The notes under the pieces were generated by a model that saw nothing but the letters and a program-made list of their open reading frames with translations, made no database searches and was not told the DNA's origin. Position numbers and translations under genes: made by a program. From Porodaedalea pini (taxonomy: Eukaryota > Basidiomycota > Agaricomycetes > Hymenochaetales > Hymenochaetaceae): a stretch of DNA of 64,000 nt. The first letter of the stretch is position 1. The number at the start of each line of letters is the position of its first letter. The stretch lies in contig NBAY01000001.1 of assembly GCA_002794775.1 (NCBI GenBank), positions 1,240,001-1,304,000 of the forward strand, written 5' to 3'. Below, in pieces: positions 10,153-19,644 of the stretch.

Positions 10153-13100
10153 TTACCCCCCCCTCAAGGTTGGGCGTCCCGACCAACCAAGATCGCGGTC
10201 GTCTGGCTCGGTGTCGACGAAGAGCGGACGGAGTCGTGAGCGAGGGATATCGAGTTTGCGGGGAGCACCGGGGTGTTTGAGGTAGAATTCAGCAATTGCC
10301 TCCTTTGCGTTCTCGCCGAAGTCCGTCTCCGGTTGCCAGGTCGGTTCGTTGTACCCGACCCACTTGACGAGGTACTGTAGTTTACCTCGGTGCAGACGTG
10401 AGTCAATGACCTCTTCAACCTCGTATTCCTCTTCGTTGTCGACGATTTCCGGTGGTGGCGGTGGCGGTAGCTTCTGGCTCTCAAACGACGGTTCAACGGC
10501 GGGTTTCAACAGGGCTTCGTTGAAGACAGGGTGGACCTTTTTCCATCGCTTCGGGAGTTTGAGCTTGTACGCGCTCGCTCCTACCTTGTCGACGACGTCA
10601 AAGGGGCCGTACCATTTGTCTGCAAGTTTCTTTGTTGGCGAGTCCGTACTGATGTTTCGCCCGTCAAGGAAGACCTTGTCGCCAGCCTTGTATTCCACCG
10701 ATGCTCCTGCCGTCCGGTCATGGTAGCGTTTCATGTCTTCTGCTGCCTTGACCAGATTGTCCCTTGCCGCGCGATGGGTCTCTTTGATGTGCTTCGCGAA
10801 TTCTTCTGCCGACATGTTGGTAGAGGAAGTTCGTACGGCGTCGAAGCTCCTAGGGTGACGTCCAGTGTTCGCGTAGAAGGGTGACATCTTTGTCGCCGAG
10901 TGTTCTCGGTTGTTGTAGGCGAACTCTGCGAGAGGGAGCCAGTCTTTCCAGTCTGACTGCCGATGGTCAACGAAGAGCCGGAGGTACTGTTCGAGCTCTT
11001 GGTTGACGCGTTCCGTCTGACCGTCCGTTTGCGGGTGATACGCCGTCGACGGGTTGCCTTCGATGTGTAGGAGTTTGTACAGCTCCCTCATCATTGATGC
11101 GTCAAACTGCGTGCCTCGGTCATGGATGATCTTTTTTGGCAAGCCATGGAGACGGAAGACGTGGTCGCGGTACAGTTGAGCCATGCCTTCCGCTGACAAT
11201 TTTGTCGTCGTCGGGATCGCGTGCATCTGTTTCGAGAACCTATCGACGAAAACGCAGATTGCGTTGTGCCCCTTGGAGTCCGGGAGTTCTCCGATGAGGT
11301 CGACCGTGACAATTTCCCAGGGACCTTCAGGGACCGCATTTGGATGAAGTGGCCTCGACCTTGATGCCCTCAGAGCCTTCGTTCGTTGGCAGCGGTCACA
11401 TCCTCGGACGTATGCTCGGACATCGGAGAACATCGACGCCCACCAGAAGTCTCGACGTACCAGTTCGACCGTCTTCGACGATCCCGGATGTCCTGCCAGG
11501 GTCGAGTCGTGGCACTCCCTCAACACCGCTTCCTTCATCGTCGACGGCACGTACACCTTGCCTTTCATTCGCCACAACCCGTCGACTTCTACCATATTCG
11601 TCGGCCTTTCCGACTCGTCTTGTGCCCTCTGCGCTTCACCCACTCGTTCCAACACTTCATCCCGCGACGTCTTCACTACTCCCCGATTCAACCACTTTTC
11701 CTTGATGAAGACGACGCCGTCGTTGTCATCCTGGCCCTTGTCGTAACCTGCCTTGCGCGATAATAGGTCCGCCTTGCCCATCGTCTTCCCCGACTTGTGT
11801 TCGAGGTGGAAGTCAAACTCTTCGAGTTCGGTTCGCCAGCGGGCTTGACGGTAGCTCAGCTTCTGCGCTGACCTGAAGTAGGTGAGGTTAGCGTGGTCGG
11901 ACCAGATTTCGATCGTGTGGCGAGCGCCGAGGAGGTATTGTCGCCATTCCTTGAGCGCCGAAACGATCGCGAGCATCTCCTTGTCGTAGATCTCGTAGTT
12001 TCGTTCAGCGGGTAGGAGCGCTTCTGACCTATAGGCAATCACCCTCCACTTCCCTTCCTGTTTTTGCAACAACACACCGCCAAGCGCAAAGTTTGACGAG
12101 TCCGCTTCTACGCGGAAAGGACCCTCGTCGTTGGCGATGGCTAGGACTGGAGGTGAGCAGAGACGTCGTCTCAGCTCCTCGAACGCTTCCTGCTGTTCGG
12201 TCTCCCATACCCAGTCCTTCTTGCCCGTTAACGACGTCAGCGGATGGACCACCTTACTGTAGTCCTTGATGAACCGTCGTAGCCAGTTACCCATGCCGAG
12301 GAATTGTTGTAGCTGTTTCAGGTTTCGTGGGACCGGCCAGTTCGCAATCGCCTCCGTCTTTGCTGGGTCAGCCTTGATCTCGCCATTACCGATGATGTGG
12401 CCGAGGTATTTGACGACCTTGGCGTCAAATTCGCACTTCTCCGGCTTCAGGTACAGGCCATTCTCTCGCAGGATCTGAAGGACGCGCCTCGACGTGTCTA
12501 TATGTTCCTCAATGGTCTCCGAGAGGATCAATATGTCGTCGAGGTATACGATGATCAGGTTAGCGTAAATCAGTTCCTTGAAGATGTGATTGACAAAAGC
12601 CTGGAACGTTGCCGGGGCGTTGCAGAGACCAAAGAACATGACCGTCGGTTCGAAGAGGCCCATGTTTGTGCGAAACGCTGCTTTCCATTCGTCACCCTCG
12701 CGGATCCGGATATTGTAGTACCCCCAGCGAAGGTCAAGCTTAGTGATGTACTTCGCTTTCTTGACCTTGTCGACGAGTTCGTCAATGAGAGGGAGGGGAT
12801 ACTTGTTCTTGATCGTACCGTCATTGAGCTTACGGTAATCCTGGATCGGGCGTAGCGATTTGTCGGCCTTCTTAATGAAGAAGAAGGGCGACGCCATGGG
12901 CGATATCGACCGTCGAATGCGACCCGACTTCAAGTTTTCATCGAGGAAGTCCTTGAGTGACTGTTGCTCTGTTGGCGTGAGCGGGTAGATTTTACAGTCA
13001 CTTGGTTTGAAGTCGGGCTTCAAGTCGATGACGTGGTCCCACGGTCGGTGTTCCGGTAGCTTTTCGAAGCCTTTTTCGCTAAAGACGTCGGCGTAGTCGT

Positions 13101-13743
13101 TGAGGTATGCGGGCCAGGACTCCTTGTCCATTCGCACCTCTCTCACCCTCCTCGTCTCCTCTGCTGCTCTCCACACCCTCCGCATACCTTCCTCGTCGTC
13201 CTTCTCTACCACGCATTCACCTGGACAGCGAGTAAAGTCGAGTGTCCCCGTCTTCCAGTTGACCTCTGGATTGTGTCGTCGAAGCCAGTCGTACCCCAGG
13301 AAGATGTTAGAAGACGCCAATGAGGTTACTGCCAGGACGATCTGTTCCTTATGATGACCGATTGTGAGTTCAACGTCAACGTATTCCTCGATCAACCCAG
13401 CTTCGTTGTGCGTGCCGTCGGCATTGAGCACCGCAAGGGGTCGGATATACCGCTTCGTCTCTAGCCCATACCGTTCGACGAACCTCACGTCGATGCACGA
13501 TCCTGTACATCCCGAGTCCACGAGTGCGTGAGCGTCTACCTCCCTCACTTCACCTTTCACACTGTGTCCGACGTTCAGGAGAAGGTCCAGCTGGCGTCCG
13601 CCAGTTCCTCTCATGAACAACTGCTCATACCCTTCACTTCTTTTCACACCGGTGGGGACTTCATACTCCGGAAAACCATCGACGTCGTTCGCATCTACGT
13701 GTTGTACAGACGGTTGGTTATATTTTAACGAGTCCGGATTCAA
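10153..13743 (-). CDS. pol: Element A Pol: protease-RT-RNaseH-integrase-chromodomain
   Basis: Polyprotein that processes Gag-Pol, copies the RNA and integrates the DNA in the nucleus. The 1,196-codon frame is intact and lies in the -1 frame to gag. It is open up to the gag overlap, and no start codon is needed if frameshifting is used. Motifs: protease DSGCTGSC near residue 76; RT from about 255 with catalytic YLDD at 400-403; RNase H Asp 548, Glu 584 and Asp 616; integrase zinc site His 745, His 752, Cys 782, Cys 785; core DDE Asp 815, Asp 875, Glu 911 (spacing 59 and 35); chromodomain about 1105-1145 with the YLVKW and W-x-PE signatures. The chromodomain probably guides integration to chromatin. 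The stop overlaps the polypurine tract and abuts the LTR. Confidence 0.97.
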   Translation of the reverse strand: MNPDSLKYNQPSVQHVDANDVDGFPEYEVPTGVKRSEGYEQLFMRGTGGRQLDLLLNVGHSVKGEVREVDAHALVDSGCTGSCIDVRFVERYGLETKRYIRPLAVLNADGTHNEAGLIEEYVDVELTIGHHKEQIVLAVTSLASSNIFLGYDWLRRHNPEVNWKTGTLDFTRCPGECVVEKDDEEGMRRVWRAAEETRRVREVRMDKESWPAYLNDYADVFSEKGFEKLPEHRPWDHVIDLKPDFKPSDCKIYPLTPTEQQSLKDFLDENLKSGRIRRSISPMASPFFFIKKADKSLRPIQDYRKLNDGTIKNKYPLPLIDELVDKVKKAKYITKLDLRWGYYNIRIREGDEWKAAFRTNMGLFEPTVMFFGLCNAPATFQAFVNHIFKELIYANLIIVYLDDILILSETIEEHIDTSRRVLQILRENGLYLKPEKCEFDAKVVKYLGHIIGNGEIKADPAKTEAIANWPVPRNLKQLQQFLGMGNWLRRFIKDYSKVVHPLTSLTGKKDWVWETEQQEAFEELRRRLCSPPVLAIANDEGPFRVEADSSNFALGGVLLQKQEGKWRVIAYRSEALLPAERNYEIYDKEMLAIVSALKEWRQYLLGARHTIEIWSDHANLTYFRSAQKLSYRQARWRTELEEFDFHLEHKSGKTMGKADLLSRKAGYDKGQDDNDGVVFIKEKWLNRGVVKTSRDEVLERVGEAQRAQDESERPTNMVEVDGLWRMKGKVYVPSTMKEAVLRECHDSTLAGHPGSSKTVELVRRDFWWASMFSDVRAYVRGCDRCQRTKALRASRSRPLHPNAVPEGPWEIVTVDLIGELPDSKGHNAICVFVDRFSKQMHAIPTTTKLSAEGMAQLYRDHVFRLHGLPKKIIHDRGTQFDASMMRELYKLLHIEGNPSTAYHPQTDGQTERVNQELEQYLRLFVDHRQSDWKDWLPLAEFAYNNREHSATKMSPFYANTGRHPRSFDAVRTSSTNMSAEEFAKHIKETHRAARDNLVKAAEDMKRYHDRTAGASVEYKAGDKVFLDGRNISTDSPTKKLADKWYGPFDVVDKVGASAYKLKLPKRWKKVHPVFNEALLKPAVEPSFESQKLPPPPPPEIVDNEEEYEVEEVIDSRLHRGKLQYLVKWVGYNEPTWQPETDFGENAKEAIAEFYLKHPGAPRKLDIPRSRLRPLFVDTEPDDRDLGWSGRPTLRGG
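10156..10166 (-). other. Polypurine tract of element A
   Basis: On the element strand GAG followed by a run of G lies directly before TAA and the LTR. It primes plus-strand DNA synthesis, and it overlaps the last pol codons (Arg-Gly-Gly-stop). Confidence 0.8.
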
Positions 13744-13778
13744 AGTCCCTTGTTCTTCCCGGTCAGTCGCCCCGATGG

Positions 13779-14858
13779 CTACGCCTGACCACTCGCAAAA
13801 CCCTGCGAGTCAACGACCTCTTCGTCATTCTCTCCTTCCTCCACATAGTCCTCCACCGTCGACCTCCGAGTGTCTACGACTTCCTCGAAGGCTGACTCCT
13901 TCATCGCTCCGAGCTCGTCTGCGAGGATGCGGCGTTCGCCAGGGGCCATCAGTTCCAGCATACGCTGGATAATCGGTTTCCCCTGCGGGCACCTGTCCTT
14001 GAAGTGGCCTTCTTGACCACAGATCCAGCAAGCTCTTCTGCGACGTGCCTCGTTCATAGAGACGTCCATCGGTTGTCCGATACCTCCGAACGTGACGCCA
14101 GTCGCGTCGCGTTTGTCGACGTGCGGGGTTGCAACTTGGCGCCGAGCGGGGGGTGCCGGTTGTTGTTGGCGAGGTTGCGGTATGAACGGGCGGCCTCGTT
14201 GAATCGCGCGGATCTGCTGTTCTCCGCGATCGATCTCGATAGCTTTGTTCTTCCACGCCTCATACGTTGTCGGTACGGGCGTCGACCTCAGCACGCCGCG
14301 GACTACCTCGATGTTCATTGCTCGCTTGAGGCGGTCGCAGATAACGCTGTCGTCTTTCAGTTCCGCCCGCTTGATGATGACGTCAAGTTGTTGGAAGAAC
14401 TTATCCGCGGTGAGGTCCTTCTGAACCTTCTCCCGGAAATCCTTCAGCGCAGCTTCCTTTCGGTTCGGATCGTCGAACGAGGCGTCGAGTCGTTCCTGGA
14501 ATCTTTCCCAGCTGTCCGTGAAGGTAACGATTCCCGCCGTTGTCGACTCCTCGACGTAGTTCTGCGCCCACGTTGCCGCATTACCACCCTTCAGGTAGGA
14601 GAGAGCTACGTAGATCTTACTCTCCGACGTAGGGTATCGGTTTGGGTTCGCGGACACGAAAAGAAGGACTTCGCGTCTGAAGTCAAGGTAATCGTCGCCA
14701 CCAGTGAATTCACGTGGTCGGGCGACGTCTATGTTGGGGGTCGGGGGGTTAGCGGCCGCGACCGGTGCTGGGGCGTTGTTCGCCTGATGGGCGAAGGCAT
14801 TCGCAACGATGGCCGCGATCTGCGCCATTTGCTGTTGGCTGAAACCTTCTGCTGACAT
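13779..14858 (-). CDS. gag: Element A Gag with CCHC zinc knuckle
   Basis: Structural protein that forms the virus-like particle and packages element RNA. 359 aa from ATG 14858; the region upstream is open in the same frame and matches the N terminus of C Gag, but it has no ATG here. A capsid-like region (Ty3/gypsy retrotransposon gag domain) spans about 40-200. The zinc knuckle has Cys 277, Cys 280, His 285 and Cys 290. An acidic tail precedes the stop TAG at 13781-13779. The slippery heptamer lies 15 bases before that stop. Confidence 0.95.
   Translation of the reverse strand: MSAEGFSQQQMAQIAAIVANAFAHQANNAPAPVAAANPPTPNIDVARPREFTGGDDYLDFRREVLLFVSANPNRYPTSESKIYVALSYLKGGNAATWAQNYVEESTTAGIVTFTDSWERFQERLDASFDDPNRKEAALKDFREKVQKDLTADKFFQQLDVIIKRAELKDDSVICDRLKRAMNIEVVRGVLRSTPVPTTYEAWKNKAIEIDRGEQQIRAIQRGRPFIPQPRQQQPAPPARRQVATPHVDKRDATGVTFGGIGQPMDVSMNEARRRRACWICGQEGHFKDRCPQGKPIIQRMLELMAPGERRILADELGAMKESAFEEVVDTRRSTVEDYVEEGENDEEVVDSQGFASGQA
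13797..13803 (-). promoter_or_regulatory. -1 frameshift slippery heptamer GGGTTTT
   Basis: In gag phase the bases read G GGT TTT, the X-XXY-YYZ form of a -1 slippery site, 15 nt before the gag stop; pol is open in the -1 frame across this site. The same heptamer is kept in B (8504-8510) and D (43306-43312), while E and C read GGATTTT. Confidence 0.7.
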
Positions 14859-15550
14859 CGCGGGTTCGGGTGTTGAAGGTTCTGGGGGAGTCGGCGGTGA
14901 GGGATCTCTGTTGGTCTCGCGGTAAGGACCCGGAGTCGGTGGTAGGTTAACCGTAGATGTTGACGGTGCGGGTGACGATGGGGTAGCTGGAGGCCACCTT
15001 GCTCTCCTTCCTCGTTCGTCTGACGAATACCAGCCGTGCCGGACTTCACTCCACCAGATGTCGTGGGTGACGCTGCTGTTATTGGTCGCGACGTAGCCTG
15101 GTCGATCTGGATCCCAACGGGCTGAGGCAGGAAGGGCCCGTCGCTGTTCGTCGGTGAGATCTATCTTGACGTTGGCGGTGGGACAGGGATCGGTTGCGTG
15201 TTCGATCCGGGGTTACGCCAACGTTGAGCGGGTTCGTCAGCGAAGTTGATGACGAGGCGGTAGGATCCGAGTGAGATTACAAACGAGATTGTTGTCGAAG
15301 TTTGGACTCGTCTGGTTACCCACGTCCACGTTAGGTGCGTGCTCCACCAGAGGCTAATTCGTAGAGCCAGGGTCGGGAGATGTCGGTTGATATGTTTATG
15401 TAATACACGAACGTCCGAAAACGTCCGGGCAGGGTTGAGGGTTGTCGTTCAGGGGGTTTACACGTCAAATCCGTCGAGGGGAGCGCTCCTCTAGACTGAG
15501 TGAAGGCGAGTCGACAGCGACGACGTACGCTGGGGATGAGCCTGGGTGGG
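14859..15550 (-). other. Element A leader upstream of gag ATG
   Basis: About 690 bp between the primer site and the gag ATG. The part next to gag is open in the gag frame back to an in-frame TAA near 15210, with text similar to the N-terminal part of C Gag. Translation could begin upstream by a non-AUG or spliced route, but this cannot be decided here. Confidence 0.5.
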
Positions 15551-15561
15551 GTTCTGCTTTT
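15551..15561 (-). other. Self-priming primer-binding site of element A
   Basis: On the element strand AAAAGCAGAAC, one base inside the 5' LTR. It is exactly complementary to the start-site motif in the LTR at 15692-15702, which lies 33 bp after the TATA box (15735-15729). Confidence 0.8.
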
Positions 15562-15562
15562 A

Positions 15563-15919
15563 TGTTAGGCGGAAGCCCGGGAGACGGCTCGGACTGGGCA
15601 GGCCTCGGCTGACTGTCGTCTGGGACGTGCTATACTCGAGCGTAGACTCGGGACACGCTTACTCAGGCTAGGTCGACGCGGAGGTAAGAGGAAAAGCAGA
15701 ACAAGGAGTTCATGCGATTCCTGAGACCTTATATAGCGACGACCGTGAGACTATATTACCTAACATTACATAACGAGTGGGAATGGAACGAATGAAGGTC
15801 GTGTAGAGGGAGTGTGGGAAGTGATTGGAAAGATGATTAAAGATAATGAAAAGGAGCAATTAACAGAAACGAAAAAGGAAAAGGGGAAATAAAGAAAAGG
15901 GGAAGTTCGAGTCCTGACA
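15563..15919 (-). repeat. 5' LTR of element A (promoter)
   Basis: 357 bp, identical to the 3' LTR. Contains TATATAA (15735-15729 on the minus strand) and the start-site motif GTTCTGCTTTT. It lacks the intron-like segment present in the LTRs of B, C, D and E. Confidence 0.93.
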
Positions 15920-17948
15920 CGTGTCCTTCAGATCTTGCGAGAAAATGGCCTATACCTGAAACCTGAGAAGTGCAAATTCGACGCCAAGGTTGTAAAGTAC
16001 CTCGGCCACATCGTTGGCAATGGTGAGATCAGGGCTGACCCAGCAAAGACAGAGGCAATTGCAGACTGGCCAGTCCCACAAAACCTCAAACAGCTGCAGC
16101 AATTCCTTGGCATGGGCAACTGGTTACGACGGTTCATCAAGGACTACAGCAAGGTAGTCCACCTGTTAATGTCGCTAACAGGCAAGAAGGACTGGGTATG
16201 GGAGACCAAACAGCAGGAGGTGTTCAAGGAGCTGAGATGACATCTCTGCTCACCTCCAGTCCTGGCCATTGCCAACGATGAGGGCCCTTTCCACGTCAAA
16301 GTGGACTTGTCGAACTTTGCACTTGGTGGCATGTTGTTGCAGAAGCAGGAAGGCAAGTGGAGGGTGGTTGCCTACAGGTCAGAGGCACTCCTGCCAGCAG
16401 AACAAAACTACAAGATCTACGACAAGGAGATGCTCGCAATCATTTCAGCACTCAAGGAGTGGAGACAGTACCTTCTCAGCACCCATCACAAGATCAAGAT
16501 CTGGTCCGACCATGCCAACCTCACGTACTTCAGGTTGGCACAAAAACTGAGCTATCGTCAAGCTCACTGGCAGACAGAGCTCGAAGAATTTGACTTCCAC
16601 CTCGAGCACAAGTCGGGGAAGACGATGGGCAAGGCAGACCTACTGTCGCACAAGGCAGGCTATGATGAAGGCAAGGATGACAACAACGGAGTCATTTTCA
16701 TCAAGGAGAAGTGGCTGAACTGCGGGGTGGTGAGGACGTTGCGTGATGAGGTGTTGGAATGAGTGGGTGAGGTGCAGAGGGTGCAGGATGAGTCGGAGAG
16801 GCCGACGGGGATGACAGAGGTCGACGGTTTGTGGCGAATGAAAGGCAAGGCATACATTCTGTCGACAATAAAGGAATCTGTGTTGCGGGAGTGTCATGAC
16901 TCAGTACTGGCTGGGCATCCAGGAGCGTTGAAAATGGTGGAGCTCGTCCATCATGATTTCTGGTGGGCATCTATGTTCTCCAACATCCGAGCATACATCC
17001 AAGGATGCAACCATTGTCAACAGACAAAAGCCTTGAGGATGTCGAGGTTGAGGCTGCTTCATCCAAACACAGTCCCTGAAGGCCCTTGCAAAATTGTCAC
17101 AGTAGACCTCATTGGAGAACTCCCAGACTCCAAGGGACACAACGCAATCTGTGTTTTTGTGGATAGGTTCTCAAAGCAGATGCACGTGATTCCAATGATG
17201 ACGAAGTTGTCAGTGGAAGGCATGGCTCAGCTGTACTGTGACCACATCTTCCACCTCCACGGCTTACCAAAGAAGATCATCCATGACCATGGCATACAGT
17301 TTGACGTGTCGATGATGAAGGAACTATACAAACTCCTGCACATCGAAGGCAACCTGTCGATGGCATATCACCCACAGATGGATGGTCAAATGGAACACAT
17401 TAACCAGGAGCTCAAACAGTACCTTCAACTCTTTGTTGACCATTGGCAATCGGACTGGAAGGATTGGCTCCCCCTCGCAGAGTTTGTATACAACAACCGT
17501 GAACACTCAGCGACAAAGATGTCCCCCTTCTACACAAATACGGGATGTCACCCTCTAAGCTTCGACACGATGCAAACCTCCTCTGCCAACATGTTGGCAG
17601 AAGAATTCATGAAGCACATCAAGGAGACTCATCGCGTCGTGAAGGACAATCTGGTCAAGGCAGCTGAGGACATGAAATGCTACCATGACCAGACAGCTGG
17701 AACTTCAGTGGAGTACAAGACTGGAGACAAGGTCTTCCTCGACAGACGCAACATCAGCACAGACTTGCCAACAAAGAAGCTTGCAGACAAGTGGTATGGC
17801 CCCTTTGACATCGTCGACAAGGTAGGAGCAAGTGCATACAAGCTCAAGCTCCCAAATCGATGGAAAAAGGTCCACCCAGTCTTCAACAAAGCCCTGCTGA
17901 AACCTGCCATTGAACCGTCCTTTGAAAGTCAGAAACAACCACCACCAC
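15920..17948 (+). pseudogene. pol: Element B pol, C-terminal part, left arm
   Basis: Continues B pol after element A: the end of RT, RNase H (WSDHANL present), and integrase with HHCC and DDE regions. A TGA near 16240 replaces an Arg codon (ELR-stop-HLCSPP), and another stop precedes 16763. The integrase second Asp block reads IHDHGIQFD instead of IHDRGTQFD. The reading frame is cut at the chromodomain by LTR family X at 17949. The whole segment is repeated in mirror image at 19645-21673. Confidence 0.9.
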
Positions 17949-18792
17949 TGTAGCGCTCGATTTGCGTTTAGGCATCAGCCATCCCAGCATACCACCCGCT
18001 TTATGTATTATTATATACAGATACAAACCCCATAAACATGGTCAAGCACTTCATTTCATCACTGTCTATCTTACACTTCACATTTCACACGCTCAAATGG
18101 TCACACTCGGCCATTCGAGCGTCAATATACCTTCGAATCTTTCATATGATCCAATAGTAACCTCATAAATACATTTGAATACTTTCATACACCCATTTGA
18201 ACACTCATACCACTTCCTATTCACACTCAAACGCTTCATTTCCTTTATATTCATTCCATATCCCACTATATACGTGCTTGAGCACTCTTTCCACTTCATA
18301 TTCACTCGTTTGAACGCTTGTAGTGCAGCTGGATCACGCGGTTGGGCTCAGGGAACACATTGGGTTCCAGCATGGGTTGCTCGAACAGTCCCTGGGCCAT
18401 CGACATTAAATGTATCACGCTCGAACGACCGGATTCCGTCATTTGCCGTGTTCTCCATGGGGCTCGAGCATTATTTATCATCATCTATCACTTCCAGAAT
18501 GTGCATTCATCGCCATCACACCCTAGGAACATTTGAGGACATTTGAATGGAGTTGTTGGAAGCACACATGATAAGTTTCTTGGGTTTCATTGGTCTTTTT
18601 ATTGATGTCGAACCATTATTCCCCTTCGAGTTCGTGATTTATCATGTTCTCGAGTCATTTCATCCCTAACATATGACTATTCTGACTCGAACACACACTG
18701 CATGCACTCCTCTACCTCCATATGTACGCTCAACATCGGTACCGAGCTCATTTCACCTAGAGTATAAATAGTGCACACCTTTGTACTCATTC
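17949..18792 (+). repeat. LTR family X, 5' part, left arm
   Basis: Starts TGTAGCGCTC inside B pol. It matches the nested X copy in element D (starting at 40065 on the minus strand). TATAAATA is at 18763-18770. The copy is cut about 30 bp past the TATA box by the palindrome centre, so the R-U5 half is missing. Confidence 0.85.
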
Positions 18793-18800
18793 TGCAGAGG
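18793..18800. other. Palindrome centre (8-nt loop)
   Basis: TGCAGAGG is the only non-mirrored sequence between the arms. In the X copy at 30650-30680 the corresponding text continues past this point, so the loop is the last left-arm sequence before the turn. Confidence 0.9.
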
Positions 18801-19644
18801 GAATGAGTACAAAGGTGTGCACTATTTATACTCTAGGTGAAATGAGCTCGGTACCGATGTTGAGCGTACATATGGAGGTAGAGGAGTGCATGCAGTGTGT
18901 GTTCGAGTCAGAATAGTCATATGTTAGGGATGAAATGACTCGAGAACATGATAAATCACGAACTCGAAGGGGAATAATGGTTCGACATCAATAAAAAGAC
19001 CAATGAAACCCAAGAAACTTATCATGTGTGCTTCCAACAACTCCATTCAAATGTCCTCAAATGTTCCTAGGGTGTGATGGCGATGAATGCACATTCTGGA
19101 AGTGATAGATGATGATAAATAATGCTCGAGCCCCATGGAGAACACGGCAAATGACGGAATCCGGTCGTTCGAGCGTGATACATTTAATGTCGATGGCCCA
19201 GGGACTGTTCGAGCAACCCATGCTGGAACCCAATGTGTTCCCTGAGCCCAACCGCGTGATCCAGCTGCACTACAAGCGTTCAAACGAGTGAATATGAAGT
19301 GGAAAGAGTGCTCAAGCACGTATATAGTGGGATATGGAATGAATATAAAGGAAATGAAGCGTTTGAGTGTGAATAGGAAGTGGTATGAGTGTTCAAATGG
19401 GTGTATGAAAGTATTCAAATGTATTTATGAGGTTACTATTGGATCATATGAAAGATTCGAAGGTATATTGACGCTCGAATGGCCGAGTGTGACCATTTGA
19501 GCGTGTGAAATGTGAAGTGTAAGATAGACAGTGATGAAATGAAGTGCTTGACCATGTTTATGGGGTTTGTATCTGTATATAATAATACATAAAGCGGGTG
19601 GTATGCTGGGATGGCTGATGCCTAAACGCAAATCGAGCGCTACA
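18801..19644 (-). repeat. LTR family X, 5' part, right arm
   Basis: Exact mirror of 17949-18792. Its TATA box points toward the loop, so any transcript from it would run antisense into the left arm. Confidence 0.85.

Larger units (their letters stand above)
9796..15919 (-). mobile_element. Element A: intact chromodomain Ty3/gypsy retrotransposon
   Basis: A 6,124-bp element on the minus strand inserted in the pol gene of B. Its 357-bp LTRs appear identical base for base, and CGTGT flanks both sides (9791-9795, 15920-15924). gag and pol are open, all catalytic motifs are present, and the sequence is CpG-rich, unlike every other copy here. This is the youngest event in the palindrome and the only copy in the window that looks able to move. 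Confidence 0.95.

Noticed and set aside
14004..14855. 283-codon plus-strand frame
   Set aside because: Exact antisense of the intact gag of A; a shadow produced by CpG-rich coding bias.
18175..19418. Mirror-image 123-codon frames around the centre
   Set aside because: They lie in LTR X, exist twice only because of the palindrome, and have no protein-like character.
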